The notes under the pieces are model-generated. The model was not told the DNA's origin and made no database searches. It saw only the letters and a list, made by a program, of their open reading frames with translations. Below are positions 52,253 to 59,675 of a stretch of DNA of 64,000 nt, piece after piece. The translations under genes were made by a program, and so were the position numbers. Source of the stretch: CBDFGE01 sp965247055 (GTDB lineage: Bacteria > Chloroflexota > Dehalococcoidia > Lucifugimonadales > JAGWBF01); assembly GCA_965247055.1 (NCBI GenBank), contig CBDFGE010000006.1, positions 434,001-498,000 of the forward strand. The letters run 5' to 3'. Position 1 is the first letter of the stretch. Every line of letters begins with the position of its first letter.

Positions 52253-52293
52253 CGAATTGGGGGGCCTGGCATAGCGAAAGGCCCCCCAATTCG
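52253..52293. repeat. Perfect 15-bp inverted repeat with 11-nt loop
   Basis: The arms are CGAATTGGGGGGCCT (52253-52267) and its exact complement (52279-52293). It lies 40 bp upstream of the symporter start and about 265 bp after the next gene on the same strand. No T tract follows on either strand, so a regulatory or protein-binding role, or a weak terminator, are all possible. Confidence 0.6.
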
Positions 52294-52557
52294 TCTCTGG
52301 AACGCTGGTGTGGACGGTCTATAGCTGGACTCCCTACCGTCCGGCCGGCGGATTCCTTCCCTCCTATTGCAGTAGCCCGTGCCCCCATTTCATCCTCCGG
52401 GTCTCCCTGGCCGAGGCCTCTCCTCCCAAGCCCCCTTGTCAACCTGTCCTCCAGCGGTCCAGCACCCTCGGCGCTGGGCGGGCTACCCGAAGGCCCGGGC
52501 TACGCTTCGCCGGCCCGGAGTCCAGTCCTTCGGATCTGTCCTCGGGCCATCCGGGGA
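52294..52557. other. Intergenic region without a gene
   Basis: About 265 bp of GC-rich sequence between the inverted repeat and the next gene. No supported ORF, promoter or RNA was found. Confidence 0.5.
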
Positions 52558-52803
52558 CTAGCTCAACTCCTCCACGAGCTTGCTGACGATCTTCCTTTTA
52601 AAGTCTAGGCTCGCGATCGCGGATTCCACTATGCGTCTCCGCATTTCCGGGTCATCCTCCAGGGCGTCGGAGAGCTTGTCCGCGATGTCGTCAGCCAGGC
52701 TGGCCATGGTTTCTGGGTGCTCCACCATGGCCTTTGCCACGTCCTCCATCAAGCTCTTGTCCTGCAGCAGTCTCTCGACGTCAGTGTCCTGTATCAGTCC
52801 CAT
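52558..52803 (-). CDS. Small acidic helical protein of unknown function
   Basis: An 81-residue, largely helical protein beginning MGLIQDTDVERLLQDKSLME and ending LDFKRKIVSKLVEELS. ATG 52803 has AAAGGA 10 bp upstream; an in-frame GTG at 52812 is an alternative. There is no membrane segment and no cysteine. Its C-terminal F-[RK]-K-[IL]-V-[IS]-x-x-L motif recurs in the next gene upstream. Family unknown. Confidence 0.65.
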   Translation of the reverse strand: MGLIQDTDVERLLQDKSLMEDVAKAMVEHPETMASLADDIADKLSDALEDDPEMRRRIVESAIASLDFKRKIVSKLVEELS

Positions 52804-52933
52804 GGTTCTCACATCCTTTCTCCTAGGTTTGAGGCCGTCGAGCCGTTCGAATCCCTAATCTCGTCAAAACATTGACATCACCTCCCCTATGCAGCAACCG
52901 CTCTTGTGCCCGCCGCCGGCACGGACCCGGCCC

Positions 52934-53257
52934 CTATCGCAGTTTCTTCAGCAGTCGCGATATGACCAGCTTGCGGAAGGAGGGCGCGCCCATCCATCTT
53001 TCGATAAGGGTGCCCTCACGGGAAGGCGGGCCCGAAGGCGCGCCTTCCTCCTCGGCCGGGCGCGGCGTCTCCGGCCCCTTGAGCCCTTCCACTTCCCCTT
53101 GAGGCACCCTTCTCCTCCTCTTTGTCTGGCCCGGGGCGACCGATTTGGCCGAGGAAGTGGAAGAGGTCGAGGGACCGGCCTTGTCCTGTGCCTCGCCCGG
53201 CCCTAAAGCGTTGGCCCCCTTAGCCTTTTGCCCGTTGCCTTCCCTGGCCTCCGTCAT
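52934..53257 (-). CDS. Small protein of unknown function, disordered with conserved-looking tail
   Basis: A 107-residue protein. The first 80 residues are rich in Gly, Pro, Ala, Ser and charged residues, and look disordered. The end, GAPSFRKLVISRLLKKLR, forms a basic amphipathic helix resembling the tail of the neighbouring 81-residue protein. GAGGGAC lies before ATG 53257. It belongs to the same likely transcript as its two neighbours. No family is recognised. Confidence 0.5.
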   Translation of the reverse strand: MTEAREGNGQKAKGANALGPGEAQDKAGPSTSSTSSAKSVAPGQTKRRRRVPQGEVEGLKGPETPRPAEEEGAPSGPPSREGTLIERWMGAPSFRKLVISRLLKKLR

Positions 53258-53385
53258 TTGACTCGTCCCTCGATGGTTCAGCCTGCTCTATGCTCAAGGT
53301 GGCCCCTGCTTACGAGCTCGCCGATCGCCGGCCCCTACGGAGGCGGATGGCCGCAGCCCTCGGGACCAGGCTCGTCGCCACCGCG

Positions 53386-53775
53386 TCAGTCATTGAAATT
53401 CATGATGACTATCTTGAGTCCGCCTTGGCCCTCGGCACTCTCCACGAACTTGAGCACCGACTCCACGCCCTGGTATTTGGGCTTGGCATATTTGAGGTTG
53501 GGGAGCCTGGCTCCATCCCCGCCGGCCTCGTCCTCATCGCCATCTGCCGCCCCGTCTCCCAGGCTCCGCGGCAACGGAGGTGCTGGGTCGCGTCCCAGGA
53601 GGCCGTCATCCGAGGGGGACTCCCTTAGCTGCTTCACCACCTCCCCGGCCAGCCTCTGGAGCAGCAGGTCAACGACGTTTGCGGGCCCGGACGTTTCTAT
53701 GGCCCGCTCTCTGCTCAACTCACGCGCCAGTTCCCGGCTTATCTCCCGGACCACATCCTGTAGTGCGTTGTTCAA
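53386..53775 (-). CDS. Small protein of unknown function
   Basis: A 129-residue protein starting at TTG 53775 behind GGGAGG. The N-terminal third (NNALQDVVREISRELARELS) is a strongly helical, charged region; the middle is Asp/Gly/Pro-rich; the tail reads YQGVESVLKFVESAEGQGGL followed by KIVIMNFND. It is the first of three small unknown genes on this strand. Its function is unknown. Confidence 0.5.
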   Translation of the reverse strand: MNNALQDVVREISRELARELSRERAIETSGPANVVDLLLQRLAGEVVKQLRESPSDDGLLGRDPAPPLPRSLGDGAADGDEDEAGGDGARLPNLKYAKPKYQGVESVLKFVESAEGQGGLKIVIMNFND

Positions 53776-54142
53776 CTCTGCTGCCTCCCAGAGACTCAGG
53801 TGCCCGCCCCACCAGGACTGTCGTGCTGTGGCGGACTCCCGGCGACCATATAGTTCAACCCTTTTCCCGGGTCCTAAACATGGGGGCCGCCGGCAAAAAC
53901 TAGGGGGAGGCGATCTGGGGGACGTGGACGCCTGGCGGGCCGGGGCCTAAGGCCCGCGCCGGGCATAATGAGGGCCCGGCAGCAGAGATACTGCCGGGCA
54001 TGGGAAATGAGCTGCTTGTCTACCTGGAGGACCCTATGAGTAGCCCACGTTTAGGGCAGCTCGAAGGGATGAGCGCGGGGAAGAGGGCTCTCGTGCCTGG
54101 TCCCGTAGGGCCACCAGGGCCCGGGCTGAGTGAGGTACCTGA
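53776..54142. other. Intergenic region with one hairpin
   Basis: About 365 bp between the small genes and the sigma factor gene, both read on the minus strand. Only the hairpin at 53974-53999 is notable. No supported ORF was found. Confidence 0.5.
53974..53999 (-). terminator. Hairpin downstream of the sigma factor gene
   Basis: A perfect 9-bp stem (GCCCGGCAG / CTGCCGGGC) with an 8-nt loop, about 145 bp after the sigma factor stop. It has no T tract. Confidence 0.4.
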
Positions 54143-54898
54143 CTACGCCCCGAAGTTGGACCTGAGCTTGGTGAGGGCGTTGCGCTGAAGCCTGGAGACG
54201 TGCATCTGGGAGATCCCCAAACGGCCTGCGATCTCCGTTTGGGAGAGGCCCCCGTAGAATTTCATGCTTATCACGGCCCTCTCCCGTTGGTCGAGGGACT
54301 GAAGGCTACGGGCCAAGTCTACCCGGTCCATCATCTGTTCGAATCCCGGGTCCTCGTTTCCAAGGAAGTCCAGGAGGCTGGAGGCCTCTGCCTTGCCGTT
54401 ACCTTCGTATCGTGCGTCCAACGATAGAGGCCTGCCGCATTTGTCCACGTCAAAGCTGTCGTAGACCTCCTCCTCCGAGGAGCTTGTGAACTCCGCAATC
54501 TCGCGGATAGTCGGCGAGCGTCCCAGGGTCTGGCTGAGGCTCTCAACGGCCCTCTGCACCATGAGCCTCTGTTTCTGAAGCTTCCGTGGCACCTTGACCG
54601 CCCAGCCGTGGTCGCGGAAGTAGTTCTTGATCTCTCCGACTATTACGGGAACCGCGAAGGCTGTGAACTCACACCCCCTGGTGGGGTCGTATTTTTCCGT
54701 CGCCTTTAGTAGCCCCATCGTGCCTACCTGGACCAGGTCCTCCATGGGCTCCCCCGAATGGCGAAACCTTCGGCATAGCCTGCGCACCAGCGGCAAGTGC
54801 TCTGTCACCAGCCGGTCGCGGTCCGTCGGCTCCTCCTCTGGTAGCCTCTCCAGGTAGACGTAACCCCTCGCCTTTAAAGTTTCAGCCTCCGTACTCAT
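54143..54898 (-). CDS. SigB/SigF-type RNA polymerase sigma factor
   Basis: A 251-residue group 3 sigma factor. Region 2 (DRLVTEHLPLVRRLCRRF...EDLVQVGTMGLLKATEKYDP) and the SigB/F-like GEIKNYFRDHGWAVKVPR segment are clear. Region 3 follows, and region 4 ends with LSQTEIAGRLGISQMHVSRL. GGGGGAG precedes ATG 54898. An RsbW-like anti-sigma gene lies just upstream on the same strand, as in general-stress and sporulation sigma modules. No anti-anti-sigma (RsbV) gene is adjacent. Confidence 0.92.
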   Translation of the reverse strand: MSTEAETLKARGYVYLERLPEEEPTDRDRLVTEHLPLVRRLCRRFRHSGEPMEDLVQVGTMGLLKATEKYDPTRGCEFTAFAVPVIVGEIKNYFRDHGWAVKVPRKLQKQRLMVQRAVESLSQTLGRSPTIREIAEFTSSSEEEVYDSFDVDKCGRPLSLDARYEGNGKAEASSLLDFLGNEDPGFEQMMDRVDLARSLQSLDQRERAVISMKFYGGLSQTEIAGRLGISQMHVSRLQRNALTKLRSNFGA

Positions 54899-55111
54899 GT
54901 TCCGGCTCCCCCAACATCGATGATCAGTACAGACGCGGTACTCCTGGCCGCGTGTTATCCCAGAGGGGCCGGAGTTCCCCGATCACGGCCGGTCAGCCGT
55001 ACACTGGAGCCCGCCTGTCCCTGGCTCTTCCTTCTACCGACTCCGCTATCGGCCTCCCTCTCGCGCTGGAAACAGGGACCAACCCCGGTGACCGCCTCCG
55101 GTGGGTTCGCC

Positions 55112-55519
55112 TCACTGCTCCCCCGCCAGCCGATACTTCACCAGCCGGATGAGAGATCCACCATCGGCTGCCGTGCCGATCTCCAGTTCGTCGATCAAGC
55201 TTCTCAGAAGGGCCTGGCTCTCCATCTCTTCCTGGGTGTCCGGTGGAATCGCGTGTTCATCAGGTGCAGGTATGACAATCTCTAGCCTATCGGGCCCGAT
55301 GAGGAAGCGGACGGCGATCTCGTCCACCTCCTGTGCCTGCTTCATACAGCTAATGGACCTAATAGCGATCTCAAAGGCTTCCGAAACAGCAACCCTGAGC
55401 TGGATTATCTGGTCGTAGTTAAAGGACAGCGCCCCCGCCACGACCCCTATGATGGCGCGCAGAACCGATATGTACTCGGGCTTGGGTGGGAGCCTTAGCT
55501 CCAGGACATCGTTGGCCAA
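55112..55519 (-). CDS. RsbW-like anti-sigma factor / serine-protein kinase
   Basis: A 135-residue GHKL-ATPase-fold protein of the RsbW/SpoIIAB group. The N-terminal LRLPPKPEYISVLRAIIGVV and the N-box-like VSEAFEIAIRS segment fit the family, in which Asn is common at the position before the AI pair. The G1 region reads VRFLIGPDRLEIVIPAPD and is degenerate, and the GGSLIRLVKYRL end is typical. TTG 55519 follows GGGAGGAAGC. It probably binds the downstream sigma factor; whether it still has kinase activity is doubtful. Confidence 0.82.
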   Translation of the reverse strand: MANDVLELRLPPKPEYISVLRAIIGVVAGALSFNYDQIIQLRVAVSEAFEIAIRSISCMKQAQEVDEIAVRFLIGPDRLEIVIPAPDEHAIPPDTQEEMESQALLRSLIDELEIGTAADGGSLIRLVKYRLAGEQ

Positions 55520-56053
55520 GCTTCCTCCCTGGATCCTCTAGTCCCCAAGGTCCCCCTCTTTCTGACGCGATGTATACATATTAACCCGTTTCGGTACGAC
55601 CCGGTGTGAACACTTCGTGACAATGCGGGGGACCAATCCCCGTGGAATCGCCTCTCTCCGCGACCCACGGCTCCGCATACTCCAGAGCGGCACTTCCGGC
55701 GTCGCCTCAGACCAGCCCGCTCAAACAGACTCCACCCCGTGGCCGTCGACCGCTCGGACTTCGCCGTGGCCGCCGGGCACAGGGTGGAGATCAGGCACTG
55801 ATTCGTGCCGCACACAGACGCCCCGAATAGCGGATGGAGGGTATAGCGGGCTACGGGTGGGAGCGTCACCGGCCCGGACGATCCGGTGTCCGGGTCTGGT
55901 GGCCCTGCCCCGTCCCTATGCAGAATACGCTGCCCGTCCGGCAAGGCTCAAGGTACCCATACCCAACGACCCGGGCATGCGTTGCGCCCTCTCACGCGAG
56001 AATCGCCGGCGGGGGGGCAGGCTGCGACCCAGCAGCCTGGATTCGGGGACGGC
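55520..56053. other. Intergenic region without a supported gene
   Basis: About 530 bp between the anti-sigma gene and the small zinc-ribbon gene. Open frames on both strands here are compositionally odd and unsupported. I see no clear RNA structure or repeat. The promoter of the anti-sigma/sigma pair must lie here, but no box is convincing. Confidence 0.5.
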
Positions 56054-56194
56054 CTAAGCCTTGCCTATCCTGAACATCTTGGTGCTGCAGGTTGGGCAGG
56101 TGCCCTGGGTCGCCGGCCTGCCGTTCTTCATGGTGATGGACTTACTATTGCTCATCTCCCGCTTTGCTCGGCACTTCACACAGTAGGCCTGCAT
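56054..56194 (-). CDS. Small zinc-ribbon protein, copy 1 (DUF5679-like)
   Basis: A 46-residue protein beginning MQAYCVKCRAKREMSNSKSI with a second pair CPTC near residue 34, a four-cysteine zinc ribbon. It resembles the DUF5679 family of Chloroflexota. The gene is about 94% identical at base level (8 differences in 141) to the copy at 57992-58132 and has the opposite orientation. Promoter regions differ. Function is unknown. Confidence 0.8.
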   Translation of the reverse strand: MQAYCVKCRAKREMSNSKSITMKNGRPATQGTCPTCSTKMFRIGKA

Positions 56195-56411
56195 TGACCA
56201 CCTCCATATTCTGGTACGTTATATTCTAGAGGCACGGGAAGCTAGATTTCTACCCCCGCGGTGCCCAATTCCTTACTATTGCCTGGGATTCGTCCCTCGG
56301 GGCTCGCACCTCACTCCCGTTCTGGGATGACGTAACTCGTCGGGAAGCAGCAGTCAGAGACATACTAATGACACGCACATCTGAAAGATGCTGTCGAGCC
56401 GTCGCTTCCCC

Positions 56412-56441
56412 TTGACTTCCGTGCCAGGTAATCGGTAATCT
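56412..56441 (+). promoter_or_regulatory. Promoter for the phosphofructokinase gene
   Basis: TTGACT (56412-56417), an 18-bp spacer and TAATCT (56436-56441), about 90 bp before the start codon. Confidence 0.5.
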
Positions 56442-56530
56442 CGACAGCGCGGGGTGCACACGTCAGGAAGCCTGGGGGCTCAAGGCGGCTGCACCGGCAG
56501 GAACCGTGTCCTGATGAGGGGAGAAGAGGG

Positions 56531-57823
56531 GTGACGACAGTGAGCAAGAGGGTGGGTAGGCTGGGTGTTCTCGTAGGAGGAGGGCCGGCGCCGGGTATCA
56601 ACAGCACCATCAGCGCCGCCGTCATCGAAGCTGTCAACTCGGGTCTCGCGGTGGTAGGTATCTACGACGGATTCGAGCACCTCATGGAGGGGCGCAGCGA
56701 TAATGTCCGTGAGCTGACCATCGCGGATGTCTCCCGGATTCACTCTCAGGGTGGTTCCGTCCTGCGAACATCCCGGGCCAACCCGACGCGGACGCCTCAG
56801 GACCTGGAGCGTACCGTGGAGGTGCTCAACGTGCTGGGTATTACCCATGCGGTGACCATCGGAGGAGACGATACGGCCTTCTCGGCCTTCGAGGTGGCCA
56901 AGGCCAGTGGGGGGGCGGTCAGAGTCGCCCATGCCCCCAAGACGATAGACAACGACCTTCCGTTGCCCGGAGGCATGCCGACCTTCGGCTTCGAGACCGC
57001 ACGCCACGTTGGCACCCAGTCGGTGCTCAATTTGATGGAGGACTCCCGTACCACCAACCGCTGGTTCTTCGTCGTGGTGATGGGGCGCAAGGCGGGCCAC
57101 CTGGCGCTGGGCATCGGTAAGGCCGCCGGGGCTACCCTTACCATCATCCCCGAAGAGTTTCCCGGCGAGCGGATCAGGCTGGACGATGTCTGCAGCGTCC
57201 TGGAAGGGGCCATTCTTAAGCGCAGGGTGATGGGAAGGAACTATGGGCTAGCCGTCATCGCCGAGGGCATCGCCGAAAAGCTGGACCCCGAGGAGTTGGC
57301 CAGCATCCCCGGAGTGGCGGTGGTGTTCGACGAGCACGGCCACATCCGCCTGGGAGAGGTCCCCCTCGCCACCACGCTAAGGCGGGAGGTCCAACGGCGG
57401 TTCGCGGAGCGGGGCGAGCAGATACCCATCGCGGATGTAGCGTTGGGGTACGAGTTACGTTGCGCCGCCCCCATACCCTTCGACACCGACTACACCCGGA
57501 CCCTAGGCTACGGGGCGGTCCGATTTCTGCTGTCTGATGACATGGATGAGATGACCCGCTATGGCGGCCTTGTATGCCTCGAGAGCGGGCATCTGAGGGT
57601 TATTCCCTTTGAGGAGCTCCGGGACCCTGCCACCGGACGGACTCGAGTGCGACTGGTGGACATCCTATCGGACCACTACAAGGTAGCCCGGAAGTACATG
57701 ATCCGCTTGGGGCGCGGCGACTTGGAGACGCCCGAGATGAAGGGGAAGCTGGCGGAGGCCGCGAAGATGGACCCGGACGAGTTCCATCGCAGGTTCGCCT
57801 CCGCCGCTGGAATCCAGGCCTAA
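56531..57823 (+). CDS. 6-phosphofructokinase, probably PPi-dependent
   Basis: A 430-residue phosphofructokinase. The donor-binding loop GGGPAPGIN is at residues 16-24, GGDDT at 111-115 and PKTIDNDLP at 136-144. In this family Asp in the second position of GGDD together with Lys before TIDND marks pyrophosphate as phosphoryl donor, whereas ATP enzymes have GGDG and PGTIDND. MGRKAGHLAL follows. The start is GTG 56531; a GTG at 56540 has better GAGGGG spacing. Two inverted zinc-ribbon genes flank it. Confidence 0.88.
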   Translation: MTTVSKRVGRLGVLVGGGPAPGINSTISAAVIEAVNSGLAVVGIYDGFEHLMEGRSDNVRELTIADVSRIHSQGGSVLRTSRANPTRTPQDLERTVEVLNVLGITHAVTIGGDDTAFSAFEVAKASGGAVRVAHAPKTIDNDLPLPGGMPTFGFETARHVGTQSVLNLMEDSRTTNRWFFVVVMGRKAGHLALGIGKAAGATLTIIPEEFPGERIRLDDVCSVLEGAILKRRVMGRNYGLAVIAEGIAEKLDPEELASIPGVAVVFDEHGHIRLGEVPLATTLRREVQRRFAERGEQIPIADVALGYELRCAAPIPFDTDYTRTLGYGAVRFLLSDDMDEMTRYGGLVCLESGHLRVIPFEELRDPATGRTRVRLVDILSDHYKVARKYMIRLGRGDLETPEMKGKLAEAAKMDPDEFHRRFASAAGIQA

Positions 57824-57878
57824 CCGGCCCGTCTGATATATAAACCCCACCGCGGGTCCAGACCGCCCATCAAAAGTG

Positions 57879-57907
57879 TTGACTGTAATCCGCGACGCAC
57901 ATATAAT
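57879..57907 (+). promoter_or_regulatory. Strong sigma-70 promoter for zinc-ribbon copy 2
   Basis: TTGACT (57879-57884), a 17-bp spacer and a perfect TATAAT (57902-57907), about 85 bp before ATG 57992. The long leader between them is GC-rich and could fold. Confidence 0.75.
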
Positions 57908-57991
57908 CGCTCTCGTGGAAGGGGGACGTGCCCACGAGGGGTCGGGCGTGCCAGCCTCTTGGACCACATATTGTTGCGTAGGAGGTGCTGA

Positions 57992-58132
57992 ATGCAGGCC
58001 TATTGTGTGAAGTGCAGGGCAAAGCGGGAGATGAGCAATACTAATTCCATCACCATGAAGAACGGCAGGCCGGCGACCCAGGGGACCTGCCCAACCTGCA
58101 AGACCAAGATGTTCAGGATAGGCAAGGCTTAG
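57992..58132 (+). CDS. Small zinc-ribbon protein, copy 2 (DUF5679-like)
   Basis: A 46-residue protein beginning MQAYCVKCRAKREMSNTNSI with a second pair in TCPTCKTK. It differs from copy 1 at three residues (two near residue 17-18, one near residue 37). GGAGGTG precedes ATG 57992, and a strong promoter lies upstream, suggesting high expression. It is inverted relative to copy 1. The family has no known function; a ribosome- or nucleic-acid-associated role is a guess. Confidence 0.85.
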   Translation: MQAYCVKCRAKREMSNTNSITMKNGRPATQGTCPTCKTKMFRIGKA

Positions 58133-58418
58133 AGTTCGCCCACCCCAAATTGGCGACCGGAGCCTCCGCCGGCCCCGCCAGATCGCCCTCGCTGGGGTAA
58201 TCGGGCAGGGCGCAGGCCTCTGATCTGAACTGACTGCACAGGGCAGGTCCAACGGTCGAAGCCCAGGCCCAACCGAGGGGTGATGAGGCCGGTCGGGTAA
58301 CGCTTCTCAGAGGAACGGCCCGGCAGGCTGCAATAACCGGCCTGTCGGCTGTCTGACGGCAGCTGGCTCCGGAGAATGCCCAGAGGGGCCCCGGCCCGGC
58401 ACCGGGAGAGGTTCACGT

Positions 58419-59651
58419 TTGCAACAGGCCCAAAGCCAGGAGGAACGACAACCCCTTAGCGGTTTCCGGGTGCTGGACCTGTCGGGGCCTCCCGGGGTTT
58501 ACTGCGGGAAGCTCATGGCCGACATGGGCGCTGACGTCATCAAAGTGGAAGCGCCCGGGGGCGACCCCATGCGGCGGCTCGGCCCCTTCGTCCACCACAT
58601 TCCCCACCCGGAGCGCAGCCTCCACTGGCTGCATTTCAATACTAACAAACGCAGTATAACCCTGGACATCGCCACCCCCGAAGGCGCGGGCCTGCTACGC
58701 CGTCTGGCCCGGAACGCGGATGTGCTCCTGGAGACGTTCCAGCCTGGACACATGGACTCCCTGGGCCTCGGCTATAGCCAACTCAAAGAGGACAACTGGG
58801 GCCTTATCTACGTTTCGATTACGCCCTTCGGTCAGACCGGGCCCTATCGGGGCTACAGGGCCACCGACCTGGTTGGGTTCGCCACGGGTGGATACATGCA
58901 CGTGACCGGGTGGCCCCATACCCCTCCCACCCGTCTCTGGGGCTCTCAAGCCTACCATACCGCCTCCAACCGGGCGTTCATCGCCACTCTGGTGGCCCTT
59001 TTCCACCGCCTTGGCACAGGCGACGGACAGCAGGTGGACGTCTCCATGCAGGACGCGGTGTTCGCCACCACCGAGCACGTCAACACTACCTACCACTACG
59101 ACGGCACTCCAGCGGTGCGATGCGGCTTTCGCCATGGGGGCCAGTTCGTAGCCACCTGGAAGTGCAAGGACGGTTACGCCAGCATAACCACCAACACCCA
59201 GGCCGCCTGGGACGACTTGCGCGCGTGGATGGCCGAGGATGGGATGGCCGAGGACCTGGTGGACACGAAGTACGACGACCATTTCATCCTGCGGGGCGAG
59301 CACTCAGCCCATATCGAGAGGGTGGTCGGCAACTGGGCCTTGCTCCACACCCGCGGAGAGATCACCGAGGCAGGCCAGACCCGGCACCACCCCTGGGGTC
59401 CCGTCGCGACGCCCGAGGAGGTGGTGGAAAATCCCCAGCTCTGGGGTAGAGGGTTCTTCACCAGGGTAGAGCACCCGGAGTTCGGCGCCACCTTCACTTA
59501 TCCCGGAGCACCCTACAGGTTGTCGGCCTCTCCCTGGAAGCTGAGGGCCACCGCCCCCAGGCCCGGCCAACACAACCTGGAGGTCTATCAGCACGAGCTG
59601 GGCCTCTCCCTTGAGGAGATGGAGGTCCTGGCCGGCGCAGGAGTGATCTAG
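58419..59651 (+). CDS. CaiB/BaiF family CoA-transferase
   Basis: A 410-residue family III CoA-transferase that moves CoA between acyl donors and acceptors. The N-terminus has FRVLDLSGPPGVYCGKLMADMGADVIKVE, followed by the conserved WLHFNTNKRSITLDI and the YRATDLVGFATGGYM segment. Asp150 in TDLVGF aligns with the catalytic aspartate of formyl-CoA transferase. TTG 58419 is the first start in frame. It is paired with a second family member 24 bp downstream, and the two may form a heterodimer or serve different acids. Confidence 0.87.
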   Translation: MQQAQSQEERQPLSGFRVLDLSGPPGVYCGKLMADMGADVIKVEAPGGDPMRRLGPFVHHIPHPERSLHWLHFNTNKRSITLDIATPEGAGLLRRLARNADVLLETFQPGHMDSLGLGYSQLKEDNWGLIYVSITPFGQTGPYRGYRATDLVGFATGGYMHVTGWPHTPPTRLWGSQAYHTASNRAFIATLVALFHRLGTGDGQQVDVSMQDAVFATTEHVNTTYHYDGTPAVRCGFRHGGQFVATWKCKDGYASITTNTQAAWDDLRAWMAEDGMAEDLVDTKYDDHFILRGEHSAHIERVVGNWALLHTRGEITEAGQTRHHPWGPVATPEEVVENPQLWGRGFFTRVEHPEFGATFTYPGAPYRLSASPWKLRATAPRPGQHNLEVYQHELGLSLEEMEVLAGAGVI

Positions 59652-59675
59652 CCAGATACTGGCTGGGGAGCAAGT

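Noticed and set aside
52835..52870. GTTCGAATCCC before the small gene at 52803
   Set aside because: The flanking bases do not form a T arm and no acceptor stem is present.
54330..54360. Second T-loop-like GTTCGAATCC
   Set aside because: It lies inside the sigma factor coding region and has no cloverleaf.
55617..56057. 146-residue open frame on the plus strand
   Set aside because: Composition is Arg/Pro/Ser-rich noise, there is no ribosome binding site, and its end is antisense to the zinc-ribbon gene.
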